From the NCBI RefSeq assembly GCF_000820505.1, contig NZ_JWJD01000002.1:298670-362669 (forward strand): 64,000 nt of DNA. The letters are read 5' to 3'. Shown one piece after another: positions 9,677 to 20,172 of the stretch. Each line of letters opens with the position of its first letter. Within the stretch, counting starts at the first letter, position 1. The position numbers and the translations under genes are program-made. The DNA comes from Geoalkalibacter ferrihydriticus DSM 17813 (GTDB taxonomy: Bacteria; Desulfobacterota; Desulfuromonadia; Desulfuromonadales; Geoalkalibacteraceae). The notes beneath the pieces were generated by a model. That model did no database searches and was not told the DNA's origin. It saw only the letters and a list, made by a program, of their open reading frames with translations.

Positions 9677-11911
9677 TTAGGCGAGTTTCGCAAGTATCGC
9701 ATTGAGAGTCGAACTGGGGCGCATTTCTTTGTCAGCCTTTGCCGGATCGGGGCGGAAATATCCACCCACATCCACAGGACGCCCCTGGGCGGCCAGCAGC
9801 TCCTGATCAATCTTGGCTTCATTGGCCGTCAGCTCTTTGGCGACAGGAGCAAAGCGGGCCTTCAACTCGGCGTCCTTGTCCTGCGCGGCCAGGGCCTGAG
9901 CCCAGTAAAGGGTCAGGAAGAAGGTGCTGCCGCGATTGTCGATCTCGTTGACCTTACGCGAGGGCAGCTTGCCATTGTCCAGATACTTGCCGATGGCCTG
10001 ATCGAGAGTTTCCGCCAGAACCTTGGCCTTGGCGTTTTTGAAGTTTTCAGCAACCAGCTCCAGAGAAGGCACAAGGGCACAGTACTCACCCAGGGAATCC
10101 CAGCGGGTATGCCCTTCTTTGAGGAATTGCTGCACATGCTTGGGTGCGGAACCGCCGGCGCCGGTTTCGAACAGACCGCCGCCCGCCAGCAAAGGAACAA
10201 TGGAAAGCATCCGCGCACTGGTGCCCAGCTCGAGAATGGGGAACAAATCGGTGAGATAATCACGCAGCACGTTGCCGGTAACGGAAATGGTGTCGAGTCC
10301 TTTTCTGATGCGCTCACAGCTGAGCTTCATGGCGTCGACAGGCTTCATGATGCGGATATCAAGGCCGGTGGTGTCGTGATCCTTGAGATAGGCATTGACT
10401 TTTTTGATGAGCTCGGCGTCATGACCGCGCCTCTCATTCAACCAGAAAATGGCGGGCGCACCCGATGCCTTGGCGCGGTTGACGGCCAGCTTCACCCAGT
10501 CCTTGATGGCAACATCTTTGGTCTGACAAGCGCGGAACAGGTCACCGGAGGCAACCTTTTGTTCAACCAGAGTCGCGCCGGAAGCATCCACGACACGGAT
10601 GGTGCCGTTGCCGGGCGCGGTGAAGGTTTTGTCGTGAGAACCGTACTCTTCAGCCTTCTGTGCCATCAAACCCACGTTGGAAACACTGCCCATGGTGGCG
10701 GGATCGAACTGGCCGTTTTTCTGGCAATCCTCGATCATGGTTTGATACATGGTCGCGTAACAGCGATCGGGGATCATGGCGATGGTGTCTTGCAGCTCAT
10801 CGTTCAGATTCCACATCCGGCCACCATCACGCACGACATTCGGCATGGAGGCATCAACGATTATATCGTTGGGCACATGCAGGTTGGTGATCCCTTTGCG
10901 GGAGTCGACCATGGCCAAGGCGGGGCGGTTTTTGTAACAAGCCTGAATATCGGCTTCAATTTCGGCTTTCTTGTCGGCCGGGAGACGATCAAGCTTTTCC
11001 AGAACATCAGCCAAGCCGTAGTTGGGATTGGCGCCGACTTCTTTGAGGGCGACAGCGTGCTTCTCGAGAGCATCCTTGAAGTAGACCGAGACACAGTGCC
11101 CGAAAAGGATCGGGTCGGAGATCTTCATCATGGTCGCCTTGAGGTGCAGAGAAAGGAGCACTCCCTTCTCCTTGGCCTCCTCAATAGTCTTGGCATAGAA
11201 CTCGCGCAGGGCGGCGACGTCCATGTGGGTCGAATCAACAACTTCGCCCGCCAGCAAAGCCAGCTTCTCTTTCAGAACCGTCACCTTGCCGTCTTCGGCG
11301 ACAAACTCGATCCGCGCCTCGGTAGCCTTGTCCAGAGTCGTGGAGGTTTCGTTGTCAAAGAAATCTCCGCCTTCCATATGGGCGACACGGCACTGAGAGA
11401 CCTCGGGCCAGGGTTGCATCATTTTATGAGGATTCTTTTGAGCGAATTTCTTAACCGCGGTAGCAGGTCGACGGTCGGAGTTCCCTTCGCGCAGAACAGG
11501 ATTGACTGCACTACCGAGAACCTTGGCGTAGCGCTCCTGGATCTTTTTTTCTTCGTCGTTCTTGGGCTCTTCAGGATAGCTCGGAACATCGTAGCCTTTG
11601 GCCTGAAGCTCCTTGATGGCCGCCTGCAACTGGGGAATCGAGGCGCTGATATTGGGCAGCTTGATGATGTTGGCTTCGGGGGTCTTGACCAGGTCGCCCA
11701 ACTCAGAAAGATGATCGGCAATCCGCTGATCGTCCCTGAGTTTGTCGGGAAAGGTTGCAATGATCCGGCCGGAAAGGGAGATGTCGCGCGTCTCGACCTC
11801 GATATCGGACCCTTTGGTAAAGGCCTGAATAACCGGGAGGAATGCATAAGTCGCCAACGCGGGCGCTTCATCAATTTCGCTCCAAATAATCTTCGCAGTT
11901 TTCGTAGTCAT
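9677..11911 (-). CDS. icd: Isocitrate dehydrogenase, NADP-dependent, monomeric type
   Basis: Oxidatively decarboxylates isocitrate to 2-oxoglutarate, supplying the KOR encoded nearby. The 744-residue length and motifs such as [15 protein letters not shown] at the N-terminus and [24 protein letters not shown]-like segments are those of the monomeric IDH-II family. This family is unrelated in length to the ~415-residue dimeric enzyme. The opposite strand carries a 773-codon open frame, which is a codon-composition shadow. The promoter upstream holds a perfect GTATAC palindrome. Confidence 0.96.
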   Translation of the reverse strand: MTTKTAKIIWSEIDEAPALATYAFLPVIQAFTKGSDIEVETRDISLSGRIIATFPDKLRDDQRIADHLSELGDLVKTPEANIIKLPNISASIPQLQAAIKELQAKGYDVPSYPEEPKNDEEKKIQERYAKVLGSAVNPVLREGNSDRRPATAVKKFAQKNPHKMMQPWPEVSQCRVAHMEGGDFFDNETSTTLDKATEARIEFVAEDGKVTVLKEKLALLAGEVVDSTHMDVAALREFYAKTIEEAKEKGVLLSLHLKATMMKISDPILFGHCVSVYFKDALEKHAVALKEVGANPNYGLADVLEKLDRLPADKKAEIEADIQACYKNRPALAMVDSRKGITNLHVPNDIIVDASMPNVVRDGGRMWNLNDELQDTIAMIPDRCYATMYQTMIEDCQKNGQFDPATMGSVSNVGLMAQKAEEYGSHDKTFTAPGNGTIRVVDASGATLVEQKVASGDLFRACQTKDVAIKDWVKLAVNRAKASGAPAIFWLNERRGHDAELIKKVNAYLKDHDTTGLDIRIMKPVDAMKLSCERIRKGLDTISVTGNVLRDYLTDLFPILELGTSARMLSIVPLLAGGGLFETGAGGSAPKHVQQFLKEGHTRWDSLGEYCALVPSLELVAENFKNAKAKVLAETLDQAIGKYLDNGKLPSRKVNEIDNRGSTFFLTLYWAQALAAQDKDAELKARFAPVAKELTANEAKIDQELLAAQGRPVDVGGYFRPDPAKADKEMRPSSTLNAILAKLA

Positions 11912-12223
11912 ATTCTCTCCTTAGTTTTTATGCCGACACCATCGCAGACAAACGAAAGCCCTCCCCAACCGCAATCATCAACAATGTTTTAACCGGCACT
12001 TCCAAAAGACCCAGCGCCAAGCCAGACATTGGTGATCCGCACGGAGTTACCGCGCCCGAAATAGGTGCAGGAGGTCAAATCGTGTATACAGTATACAAAC
12101 GGGGGAACACTGTCAAGGAAAATATAGTACGCCTGCCCGTCCGTCGCGGATCGCGTATACGTCAGGGACAAAACGATTTTTTAAATATTTTCAAGCCACA
12201 TGTGGGTTGCTTTTCAGCGGAAA
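11912..12223. other. Intergenic region icd - LysM lipoprotein gene
   Basis: This 312-base stretch contains the icd promoter/operator (12083-12116) and a leader of about 165 bases. An extra GTATAC lies at 12155-12160, upstream of the promoter. No gene is seen. Confidence 0.7.
12083..12116 (-). promoter_or_regulatory. icd-mdh promoter with perfect 15-bp GTATAC palindrome
   Basis: TTGACA (12116-12111 on the minus strand) is followed 15 bases later by TATACT. The -10 is part of the palindrome TGTATAC-A-GTATACA (12083-12097), perfect around its central base. Thirteen bases separate the -35 from the palindrome; in acnB it is fourteen. The same layout at two TCA promoters argues for a shared repressor. 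Confidence 0.75.
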
Positions 12224-12952
12224 TCAGCGGTCCGCGGAAGCCGTTGGGAGCAATTGCTTGACAGGGAAAAGTTCGGACTGGCGGGCTTGGGCGCGAACTT
12301 CCTCTTTCTCGCGCTCGGAGACATTGCGCGGGACGTCGAGGGTCTGGCCGGTATAAACCTGGCGGGGGTCCTTAATCTGGTCTCGATTGGACTTGTACAG
12401 CAACGGCCATAGCAGAGGATCACCGTAGACTTCAGGGCGCGCGGCAATCAACCAGAGGGTATCCCCAAACTGGACATCATACACCGAAACGGGTGTGGGC
12501 GGGGGCGCACTCACCGCGGGCGCGGGACTGGGAGCAACTGTGGAAGGTGGCGCGGAAGGAAGGGTTTGCGGTTTCGGAGTGGGCCGGACGGGCGCCTCGG
12601 TCGTCTGCCTTTCACGCTCTACTTGTTCCCGGGCCCGAAATTCTTCCTCCATGCGAAGCTTTTCCGCCTGCGCCGCCAAGATGGCCTCACGGGCGAAATG
12701 CTCGGCAACCGCGAACGCCTCGCGTGCCTGAGCATGATCACCGCGCGCGATGTGCCCCTCACCCTGCGCGAGAGCTGCGAAAGCCGCCTGGTAGGACTCG
12801 ATGGCAAGATGGTCGGCACCGAGAGAATAAGCCCGAGCCACCAGGCTGCGGGCTCCCTCCAACTCGATGCGCGGAGGAGGACTTGCACAGCCGGCAAGGA
12901 CAAATCCGAGGAACAGCGTGATCGATAGGGTCTTCAGATTTGTTGCCTGCAG
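12224..12952 (-). CDS. LysM-domain lipoprotein, probable CTG start
   Basis: A probable outer-membrane or periplasmic lipoprotein that binds peptidoglycan. No ATG opens this frame. Upstream of a TTG at 12862 the frame continues through a good lipoprotein signal (ITLFLGFVLAGC, lipobox LAGC) to a CTG at 12952. GAGAGG lies seven bases before that CTG, and a TAG stop lies two codons upstream. So a 242-residue lipoprotein starting at CTG is the best reading. After the Cys come an Ala/Glu-rich helical region (~40-115), a Pro-rich linker, and a LysM domain (FGDTLWLIAARPEVYGDP... to TGQTLDVP, ~160-210). It resembles cell-wall lipoproteins placed near divisome or Tol genes, but no such neighbour is present. 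Confidence 0.75.
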   Translation of the reverse strand: MQATNLKTLSITLFLGFVLAGCASPPPRIELEGARSLVARAYSLGADHLAIESYQAAFAALAQGEGHIARGDHAQAREAFAVAEHFAREAILAAQAEKLRMEEEFRAREQVERERQTTEAPVRPTPKPQTLPSAPPSTVAPSPAPAVSAPPPTPVSVYDVQFGDTLWLIAARPEVYGDPLLWPLLYKSNRDQIKDPRQVYTGQTLDVPRNVSEREKEEVRAQARQSELFPVKQLLPTASADR

Positions 12953-13061
12953 ATGCTAACCTCTCTTTCTACTCCTAAACAAAAGACTGGCAAGGGGGCG
13001 ACGACAAAAGGTTGACATGCGCCCCCCCGCTCACTGTTTTCATATGACCACTTCGCCGGAC

Positions 13062-14849
13062 CTACTTGGGACGAGTGACCAGCTTGATACCCAATTCGCG
13101 CAGTTGCTTGTCATCCACCTCTCCCGGCGCTTCGGACATAAGGCAGGTTGCTTTCTGGGTTTTGGGAAAGGCGATGACGTCGCGGATTGAGTCTGTGTCG
13201 GCAAGAATCATGGTCAATCGATCGAGGCCGAAGGCGATGCCGCCATGGGGCGGCGCACCGAATTCAAGAGCCTCCAGCAGGAAACCGAACTTGATGCTTG
13301 CCTCCTCATCACCGATGCCCATCAACTCAAACATTTTACTCTGGACCGCCCGATCATGGATACGAATGCTGCCGCCGCCGATTTCAGAGCCGTTGAGCAC
13401 CAGGTCATAGGCCTTGGCGCGCGCCTTGCCGGGATCGGTGTCAAGCAGAGTAACATCTTCGTCCATGGGCGCAGTGAAAGGATGATGCACCGCCACATGG
13501 CGACGGGTTTCACCATCCCACTCCAGCAGGGGAAAGTCGGTCACCCAGACAAATTTATAAGCGCCCTTGTCGATCAGACCGAGTTTGTGCCCCAGATGGC
13601 CGCGCAGGCGCCCGAGAGCGTCATTGACGATGCGGAAGGTGTCGGCTACAAAAACCAGCAGGTCGCCAACCTCGGCGCTCAATGCCTGGGCGATTCCCGC
13701 CACCTCATCCGCGGAAAAGAATTTGATGATCGGCGACTGCCAGCCGTCGGCGTTGACCTTGACCCAGGCCAGCCCTTTGGCGCCATAAATCTTGACGAAT
13801 TCTCCCAGATCATCCAGGTCCTTGCGCGACAGTGTCGCCCCGCCCTTGATGTTCATGGCCTTGACGAGGCCACCACCCTGAACCGCGTCGGAAAAAACCT
13901 TGAAACCGCTGTTGCTGACGATTTCAGAGATATCGACGAGCTCCATGGCGAAACGCAGGTCGGGATTGTCGACGCCGAAACGCCCCACCGCCTCCGCATA
14001 AGTCATGCGCGGCATGGGCAGGGGCACCTCCACTCCGATGGCTTCACGGAAAACGCGCGCAATCATTGCCTCCATGACGGACAAAACCTCGTCACGGTCG
14101 ACAAAACTCATCTCACAGTCGATCTGGGTAAATTCAGGCTGGCGGTCGGCGCGCAAATCTTCGTCGCGAAAGCATTTAACGATCTGCATGTAACGATCGA
14201 AACCCGACACCATGAGGATCTGCTTGAAGAGCTGAGGTGACTGGGGCAGCGCGTAGAAAGTGCCTTGATTGACGCGACTCGGCACGAGATAGTCCCGTGC
14301 CCCTTCGGGAGTGCTTTTGGTCAGAAAAGGCGTTTCCAACTCCAGAAATCCTTCTCCAGAAAAGTAGTCGCGCACGATCCGCGTCACCTGGTGGCGCAAC
14401 ATGAGGGTACGCTGCAGGGCGGGCCGGCGTAAATCCAGGTAGCGATACTTAAGGCGTGTGTTTTCAGCCACTTCGGAGAACTCATCGATCATGAAGGGCG
14501 GTGTTTTTGCTGAATTGAGGATCCGCAGTTCGCGCACCTCGATTTCCACCTCACCGGTCTTCATTTTCGGATTAAGGGTGCCATCGGGTCGACGCGACAC
14601 TTCACCTTTGATCGCAACGACGAACTCGCCACGGACCCGGTCGGCTTTCTGATGTGCCTCGGGATCACGGTCGGGATCGAGCGCCAACTGCACAATGCCC
14701 TCGCGATCGCGAAGGTCGATGAAAATCAATCCGCCATGGTCGCGCCGACGTTGCACCCAGCCCATCAGGCAAACCTCGCGCCCGATGTGCTCGGCATTGA
14801 GATGGCCGCAATAATGGGTTCGTTTCCAGTCGCCAAGAATGTCGTTCAA
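13062..14849 (-). CDS. aspS: Aspartyl-tRNA synthetase
   Basis: Charges tRNA-Asp, class II synthetase, 595 residues as usual for the bacterial type with a GAD insertion. Visible are the N-terminal OB-fold anticodon-binding region ([20 protein letters not shown]), motif 2 ([18 protein letters not shown]) and motif 3 ([13 protein letters not shown]). GGSIRIHD precedes motif 3. The start is a TTG at 14849 with GAGGGAGG eight bases upstream; an upstream TTG (14870) would put the ribosome binding site inside the gene. hisS lies upstream in the same direction, about 130 bp away. Confidence 0.95.
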   Translation of the reverse strand: MNDILGDWKRTHYCGHLNAEHIGREVCLMGWVQRRRDHGGLIFIDLRDREGIVQLALDPDRDPEAHQKADRVRGEFVVAIKGEVSRRPDGTLNPKMKTGEVEIEVRELRILNSAKTPPFMIDEFSEVAENTRLKYRYLDLRRPALQRTLMLRHQVTRIVRDYFSGEGFLELETPFLTKSTPEGARDYLVPSRVNQGTFYALPQSPQLFKQILMVSGFDRYMQIVKCFRDEDLRADRQPEFTQIDCEMSFVDRDEVLSVMEAMIARVFREAIGVEVPLPMPRMTYAEAVGRFGVDNPDLRFAMELVDISEIVSNSGFKVFSDAVQGGGLVKAMNIKGGATLSRKDLDDLGEFVKIYGAKGLAWVKVNADGWQSPIIKFFSADEVAGIAQALSAEVGDLLVFVADTFRIVNDALGRLRGHLGHKLGLIDKGAYKFVWVTDFPLLEWDGETRRHVAVHHPFTAPMDEDVTLLDTDPGKARAKAYDLVLNGSEIGGGSIRIHDRAVQSKMFELMGIGDEEASIKFGFLLEALEFGAPPHGGIAFGLDRLTMILADTDSIRDVIAFPKTQKATCLMSEAPGEVDDKQLRELGIKLVTRPK

Positions 14850-14977
14850 GAGTGGATCCTCCCTCGTCAAATCCAGTTTTCCGCCGGTAGCCCGGGCAGG
14901 TTTATGGAGAATGGTGGATTATACAAACCGCGATAAAAAATCTCAAGGACATTACCTGAGAGGCAATCCACGACAGG

Positions 14978-16225
14978 CTATTTCGCGCCAAGCTCCCGGG
15001 GCAGTTCGTCCAGGGATACTTCCCGCTGGGTGCTATCGCCCATATTTCGCAACTGACCGACTCCCCGGGTCAATTCATCTTCGCCGACAATCAGCACCCG
15101 GGCTGCGCCGAGTTTGTCGGCACGGCGCATCTGTGCTTTGAGACTGCGGCCCTGATAATCGATCTCGGCGCGCACCCCCCGGCGCTGCAGATCGTGCATC
15201 AAACTGAAAACACGGCGTTGCGCCACATCACCTAAGGCGGCCAAAAAAATATCGGGCGGTTGCACCGCGCGGCGATCTTCGCCCATGAGCAGAACCAGGC
15301 GCTCGACGCCCATGGCGAATCCGATTCCAGGCAGGGCCGGCCCCCCAAGTTGGCGCACCAAGCCATCATAGCGACCGCCTGCGGCCACCGCGTTCTGCGC
15401 ACCGAGATTGGCAGTCACCATCTCAAAGGTGGTACGCGTGTAATAGTCGAGTCCGCGCACCATGCGTCGATTGATGGTAAAACGGGCTCCGATATCTTCA
15501 AGATGGAGGCGCACTGCGGTGAAATGCTCATCGCAGCCCTCGCACAAATGATCGAGCATGGCCGGCGCGGCGGCGGTGGCTTCGCCGCAACCCGTCGCCT
15601 TGCAGTCAAGGACCCGCAGAGGGTTGGTCGTATAGCGCCTGCGGCAATCATCGCACAGATCCCCTAGACGCGTTTCGAGAAAATCAACCAGCTGTGTGCG
15701 GTAGAGAGGACGGCACTGCGGACAGCCGAGGGAATTGACCTGCAAATCGAGATCGTCAAGGCCGATCTCATCAAAGAAATGCTGAAGCATGGCCAGAATC
15801 TGAGCGTCGATGCGTGGGTCATCCACTCCGACGGCCTCCGCTCCGATCTGATGAAACTGGCGATAGCGACCTTTCTGCGGCCTTTCGTAGCGAAACATGG
15901 GACCCAGGTAATAAAGTTTGGCCACGGGATCAAGGGCATGGAGCTTATGCTGGATGAACGCCCGCATGACGGCCGCCGTACCTTCGGGACGCAGGGTCAG
16001 GGAAGTGCCGCCCTTGTCGCAGAAGGAGTACATCTCCTTCTCAACGATGTCCGTGGTTTCACCGATGGAGCGACAGAACAGCTCCGTCTTTTCCACCACG
16101 GGAACTCGGATTTCGGAAAAACCATGCAGGGCAAAAACCCTGCGCGCCGCGACCTCCAGAAATTGCCAGGTTTCAACTTCGCCGGGCAAAATATCGTTCA
16201 TCCCCTTGATACCGGTAATGCTCAT
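14978..16225 (-). CDS. hisS: Histidyl-tRNA synthetase
   Basis: Charges tRNA-His; class II synthetase, 415 residues. The N-terminus GIKGMNDILPGE is diagnostic. Motif 2 (FRYERPQKGRYRQFHQIG), the histidine-binding RGLDYYTRTTFE and motif 3 (PGIGFAMGVERLVLLM) are present, followed by the anticodon-binding domain (about 320-415). The start MSITGIKG at 16225 is chosen over a GTG 18 bases upstream because family members begin here. A four-cysteine-like cluster (CPQC, CDDC, CEGC, ~175-235) suggests a zinc-binding insertion. Confidence 0.95.
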   Translation of the reverse strand: MSITGIKGMNDILPGEVETWQFLEVAARRVFALHGFSEIRVPVVEKTELFCRSIGETTDIVEKEMYSFCDKGGTSLTLRPEGTAAVMRAFIQHKLHALDPVAKLYYLGPMFRYERPQKGRYRQFHQIGAEAVGVDDPRIDAQILAMLQHFFDEIGLDDLDLQVNSLGCPQCRPLYRTQLVDFLETRLGDLCDDCRRRYTTNPLRVLDCKATGCGEATAAAPAMLDHLCEGCDEHFTAVRLHLEDIGARFTINRRMVRGLDYYTRTTFEMVTANLGAQNAVAAGGRYDGLVRQLGGPALPGIGFAMGVERLVLLMGEDRRAVQPPDIFLAALGDVAQRRVFSLMHDLQRRGVRAEIDYQGRSLKAQMRRADKLGAARVLIVGEDELTRGVGQLRNMGDSTQREVSLDELPRELGAK

Positions 16226-16397
16226 GAATGCGATCCACTCCACTTCAGAAATTTGGACTGATCCCGCACCTCGGCGGAAAAAGCCGTGCCATTATTTACC
16301 GCGCCGGAACCCATGCCGTCAATGTTGAAGGCGCGGTCACGGCAGAAAAGACTGAAAAAAGGATGGAATAAGCAGGGTGGAGTCGCCGAAGGTTGTC

Positions 16398-17744
16398 TCA
16401 GCTAGCAGTCATATCGCGGGCATAGCGCACCACGTTGCGCCTCTCCTTGCCCCAATACATGGCGCGATCGGCAAGGTTGAGCAACTCCATGTGGTCCTCG
16501 GAATCCAGGGGAAAGGTGGAGACACCTATCGTTGCGGTAAGGTGGGCGTTGATGCCGCGCTCGGCAAGAAAAGCATGTTCTTCCAGTGCCAGGCGAATAC
16601 GCTCCGCGACCACGCGGGCGCCGTCACCCTCTGTTCCCACCAGCATCGCGGTAAACTCGTCGCCACCGTAGCGAAACAGAAAGTCGGTATCGCGCACACA
16701 ACTGCGCAACACCTGACCGACTTCCCGTAAAATGGCGCTACCGATTAGATGACCATGACAATCGTTGATCTCTTTGAAATAATCCAGATCGACAAAAATC
16801 AGAGAAAACTCCAGGCGATAGCGGCCCGCGCGGCGCAATTCCTGTTCAAGCACGACCTGCAGATAACGATAATTGTAAAGTCCGGTAAGGTCGTCGGTAT
16901 ACATGAGCTCTTGCACGCCCTGAAGCCGCGAAACATTTTCAAAGCCGACGGCAACCTGCCGCGCCAGCAAATCGCACCCTTCCCGATCTAAAGTGCCGGA
17001 CGCGGCACCGATCAGGATCAGACCTCCCTCCACAACCTGACGCGCGCACAGAGCAAAAGCGGTAAGGGGACGCTCTATCTGCAAAACATTGGCTTCATCC
17101 TGGTTGAGATACAGCGAATTTTCAGTGCAGGACAGACGGGGGAACAGCAGCCGCGCCCAGGCCTGCGCCGCCCCCGGAGCAAAGCCCTGAAGTCCATGCA
17201 GGACAAAGCCGTCACCGTCGCGGACAAAAGCAAAACCGCCCTCCGCCCCCGATTCCCTCACCCCCAAGGCAACCGCGCACTCGAGCATGGGGGCTAAGTC
17301 GAGGGTTGCAAGCAATGACAATCCCTCGCTCATCAGGCGAGCATGACGACTCAACCGCTGGCTTTCCAGGACGAGCGCCCGTCTCTCCAGGCACTGCCGC
17401 ACCAGGTGAGACAATTCACGGGTATCGAAGGGCTCGAGGATGAACCCGGAAAACCCATTTTGCAGTATTTTCAATGCAGCCTGGCGCTCGCCCTGCCCAA
17501 CTGCCAGAATGACGTCTACAGGCGGCCGGCAATGCCGGGCGGCATTCAGGATATCAGCATCATTGAAACCAGAGATCTTCGGGTCGACAAAAACCAGATC
17601 GATGCCGCCTGATGACAGACGGTGCAAGGCAGCTTGCCAAGAGTCGGCAGTGACGATTTCGCACTCGTTGCCGCCGAAACTGTCAGCAAAGAGCCGATGG
17701 CAGGAGGATTCGGCGTCCGCAACAAGCAGGGTTGGGATCTTCAT
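16398..17744 (-). CDS. Receiver-like / GGDEF diguanylate cyclase
   Basis: Predicted to make cyclic di-GMP. Residues ~1-120 form a receiver-like domain with the likely phospho-Asp in DLVFVD. A GAF-like middle region (~130-275) follows, then a GGDEF domain (~285-445). The active motif RYGGDEF is intact, with an inhibitory-site RxxD (RDTD) exactly five residues upstream, so product inhibition is expected. In the receiver part the usual N-terminal acidic pair is reduced to ADAESS, so phosphorylation is not certain. It is followed downstream by comEC with a 60-bp gap; no kinase lies beside it. Confidence 0.88.
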   Translation of the reverse strand: MKIPTLLVADAESSCHRLFADSFGGNECEIVTADSWQAALHRLSSGGIDLVFVDPKISGFNDADILNAARHCRPPVDVILAVGQGERQAALKILQNGFSGFILEPFDTRELSHLVRQCLERRALVLESQRLSRHARLMSEGLSLLATLDLAPMLECAVALGVRESGAEGGFAFVRDGDGFVLHGLQGFAPGAAQAWARLLFPRLSCTENSLYLNQDEANVLQIERPLTAFALCARQVVEGGLILIGAASGTLDREGCDLLARQVAVGFENVSRLQGVQELMYTDDLTGLYNYRYLQVVLEQELRRAGRYRLEFSLIFVDLDYFKEINDCHGHLIGSAILREVGQVLRSCVRDTDFLFRYGGDEFTAMLVGTEGDGARVVAERIRLALEEHAFLAERGINAHLTATIGVSTFPLDSEDHMELLNLADRAMYWGKERRNVVRYARDMTAS

Positions 17745-17805
17745 GAAAACTCCGCGAATAAGCAGATTGAAAATTCAATTGGAAAGCAAAATCCAGGCCA
17801 TGCCT

Positions 17806-20160
17806 TCAGCGGAAAGCTCCCCGCTCCCAGCTCTGAAGAGTCCAACCCGCCCCTTCACTGCGCATGCGCAGGCTTCCATACGTATCGGTACGGGCCAGAG
17901 GAACACCTGCCGCCTCCAGATAACCGACGAGCGAAGCGGCCGGATGCCCGAAAACATTATGGCGTCCGGACGAAGCAAAAACCGCTTCAGGCCTCAGTAT
18001 TTCGACCAGCTCATCGCTGCGTGACCCGGCACTTCCGTGATGCGGAAGTTTCAGTAAGGATACCGGACCGGGGAAGGGATGCAAGAGCAACTCACTCACC
18101 CCAGCCTCTTCAAGATCGCCTGTCAATAAAACGCCATCTTGTCCGTGGGCAGCATAAACCACCAGCGATTGATCGTTAAGTAAAAAATCCTGCCCCACAG
18201 GTCTGAAAACAGCCAGAAACGGCTGCGAAGGTTCAGTAATTGTCCATCCGGGCGCGAAATGCCGCACCGGGATGGCGCGCTCGTTCAGAATCTGAACGAA
18301 CCCGGTATCAAGTTCGACCAGAGGCGCCGGCGCCCAGAACTCACCGACGGAGAACTGATCCAGAACGTAATGCAGCCCCTTGCGGTGATCGGGATGATCA
18401 TGGGTCAGCAGCACCGCATCCAGGTGGCGCACGCCCAAATATCCCAGAGCGGGGGCAACCAGTCGTTCGCCGACATCAAAGGTGTCACTGCGCAGCCCGC
18501 CCCCATCGACCAGGATATTACGCCCGTCGGACAAACGCAGCAGGGTGGAATCACCCTGACCGACGCTCAACGCAACCACCTCCAGGCCGCAAGGTTGAGT
18601 TGCGGGCAGCAGAAGAAGAACGCAGCCGGCTGTCGCAAGCGCACCACGCAGCCACCTGCCCAGCCGATACCAGGCCAGCAGCGCCAGCGTCAATACGAAA
18701 ATCCCGAGCAGCTCATGCGGCGTCAGATACAAACGCCAACCCGTCAGCAGGGGCTGGGCAACCAGCCAGGCAATCACGTCAAATGTCTTCTGCACCACCC
18801 ATCCGTCAAGAACCAGCAGAATCTTTGCCCCCGCCTCCCAAAAAGGCACAAGGAGCACCGCGATCAACCCGAGGGGCACCGCCACCAGTCCGACCAGCGG
18901 AACCGCCAGGAGATTGGTGAGCAAAGCGGCGGGAGCAAGCATGTGAAAATGCAGCAGGGTCAGAGGCAGAGTTGCCAGGGTTGCCGCCAGCGTGGTGAGA
19001 GCAAGAAGCATGAACCAGCGCAACACATGGGGGCGCTCGGGACAACACTTCGCCCAACGGGGCATTAACAACAGGATGCCCAGCACCCCGGCAAAGGACA
19101 ACTGAAAGGACGCTTCGAACAGCAGGAGCGGCTCAAACAACAAAAACAGCAGTGCGGCGGTCCACAGAAGGTTCAGGGGCGCTGTGCGCCGCGAATACAG
19201 CCACAGGAGCGCCCCGGCCGCGGCCATAAAAAAGGCACGGCGGGTCGGTAACGCCTCGCCAGTGAAAAGCAGATAAGCCAGCAATACCGGCAACAAAAAA
19301 AGCGGCAGATAACGGCGTGGCGGCAAATACAGGAGAAGTCGGTCGCTGCGTCGCCAGAAGAAAAACCCGACATGGTAGGCATAGAATCCGATGAGGCCGA
19401 GATGCAGACCGGAGATCGAAAAGAGATGAGAAATGCCACCACGCGCAAGAACGTCGCGCTGCGCACCGCTGATGCCTCCCTTCTCACCGATGAGCAGAGC
19501 GGCGAGTAACGCCGCGGTTTCGGTAGGCAGGCTCTGATCGATCAGAGCCTGCACCCGCTGCCGCCAATATCCGGCGATCTGCCGTGGCGTTCTCCTGGAA
19601 AGCTGCGGAAAAACCGCCGCTTCATCCATGCTTTTCAAATAAGCACTGGCCCAGATGCCGCGCGCCGCGAGATAACGAGGGTAATCAAACTCACCGGGTG
19701 TGCCGAAGGGGTAGGCTTGCCGCAGACGGGCGCGAAAACGCAGGTGGTCACCGGGGAAAATCTCCACCTCCCCGCCCTCGTGAAACAAGCGCAAGCGACC
19801 CTGGGCGGCTGTGACCTGTCCATCCTCCTGCACATGCAGCGCCCGCAGGTCAAGATATCCTTTCCCGCCGCTGCGCCGTCCCACACTGAGAACTTCGGCC
19901 GCGACCAGAACCTCGCCGCCCTGAGCCCAAGAGCGAATGTCGGCACCGCTCGGCGGCGTCAGCGCCAACCCATAAAGCAAGTAGCCTGAGACGAAAAAGA
20001 AAAGCCCCGCGACAAGCTGGAGCGATCGTGGACGGCGACGCAGTAAAATGGCCGCACCGGCGGCTAGCGCCGCGGCGAGCAGCAACCATGGAGAGAAAAC
20101 GCCGAAAGGAGCAAGGGCAATGCCCGCACAGAGGGCTAGCAGCCAGGGAAGAACACCCAT
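17806..20160 (-). CDS. comEC: DNA internalization-related competence protein ComEC/Rec2
   Basis: Inner-membrane channel for uptake of single-stranded DNA. The 784-residue protein has N-terminal membrane helices and a DUF4131-like periplasmic domain (~1-200). The Competence domain comes next (~220-500, with HLFSISGLHLGLIGFYAYHV), then a metallo-beta-lactamase domain (about 530-780). The latter carries LLTHDHPDHRKGL and the later LKLPHHGSAGSRS. All segments are intact, suggesting a functional DNA-uptake protein. The upstream gene (20173-21300) ends only 12 bases before the comEC start, so the two are probably cotranscribed. Confidence 0.9.
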   Translation of the reverse strand: MGVLPWLLALCAGIALAPFGVFSPWLLLAAALAAGAAILLRRRPRSLQLVAGLFFFVSGYLLYGLALTPPSGADIRSWAQGGEVLVAAEVLSVGRRSGGKGYLDLRALHVQEDGQVTAAQGRLRLFHEGGEVEIFPGDHLRFRARLRQAYPFGTPGEFDYPRYLAARGIWASAYLKSMDEAAVFPQLSRRTPRQIAGYWRQRVQALIDQSLPTETAALLAALLIGEKGGISGAQRDVLARGGISHLFSISGLHLGLIGFYAYHVGFFFWRRSDRLLLYLPPRRYLPLFLLPVLLAYLLFTGEALPTRRAFFMAAAGALLWLYSRRTAPLNLLWTAALLFLLFEPLLLFEASFQLSFAGVLGILLLMPRWAKCCPERPHVLRWFMLLALTTLAATLATLPLTLLHFHMLAPAALLTNLLAVPLVGLVAVPLGLIAVLLVPFWEAGAKILLVLDGWVVQKTFDVIAWLVAQPLLTGWRLYLTPHELLGIFVLTLALLAWYRLGRWLRGALATAGCVLLLLPATQPCGLEVVALSVGQGDSTLLRLSDGRNILVDGGGLRSDTFDVGERLVAPALGYLGVRHLDAVLLTHDHPDHRKGLHYVLDQFSVGEFWAPAPLVELDTGFVQILNERAIPVRHFAPGWTITEPSQPFLAVFRPVGQDFLLNDQSLVVYAAHGQDGVLLTGDLEEAGVSELLLHPFPGPVSLLKLPHHGSAGSRSDELVEILRPEAVFASSGRHNVFGHPAASLVGYLEAAGVPLARTDTYGSLRMRSEGAGWTLQSWERGAFR

Positions 20161-20172
20161 GGTCCGCCCGGC

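Noticed and set aside
9671-11992. 773-codon open frame on the plus strand opposite icd
   Set aside because: It mirrors the GC-rich icd coding strand, has no known motif and no ribosome site. icd on the minus strand is unmistakable.
12155-12160. Additional GTATAC upstream of the icd promoter
   Set aside because: Only a single six-base half-site with 10/15 match to the palindrome; not enough to call a second operator.
12985-13030. Possible terminator after aspS (GGGGGCG with CGCCCCC)
   Set aside because: Stem of seven pairs with a 19-base loop and no uninterrupted T run; too weak to list as a feature.
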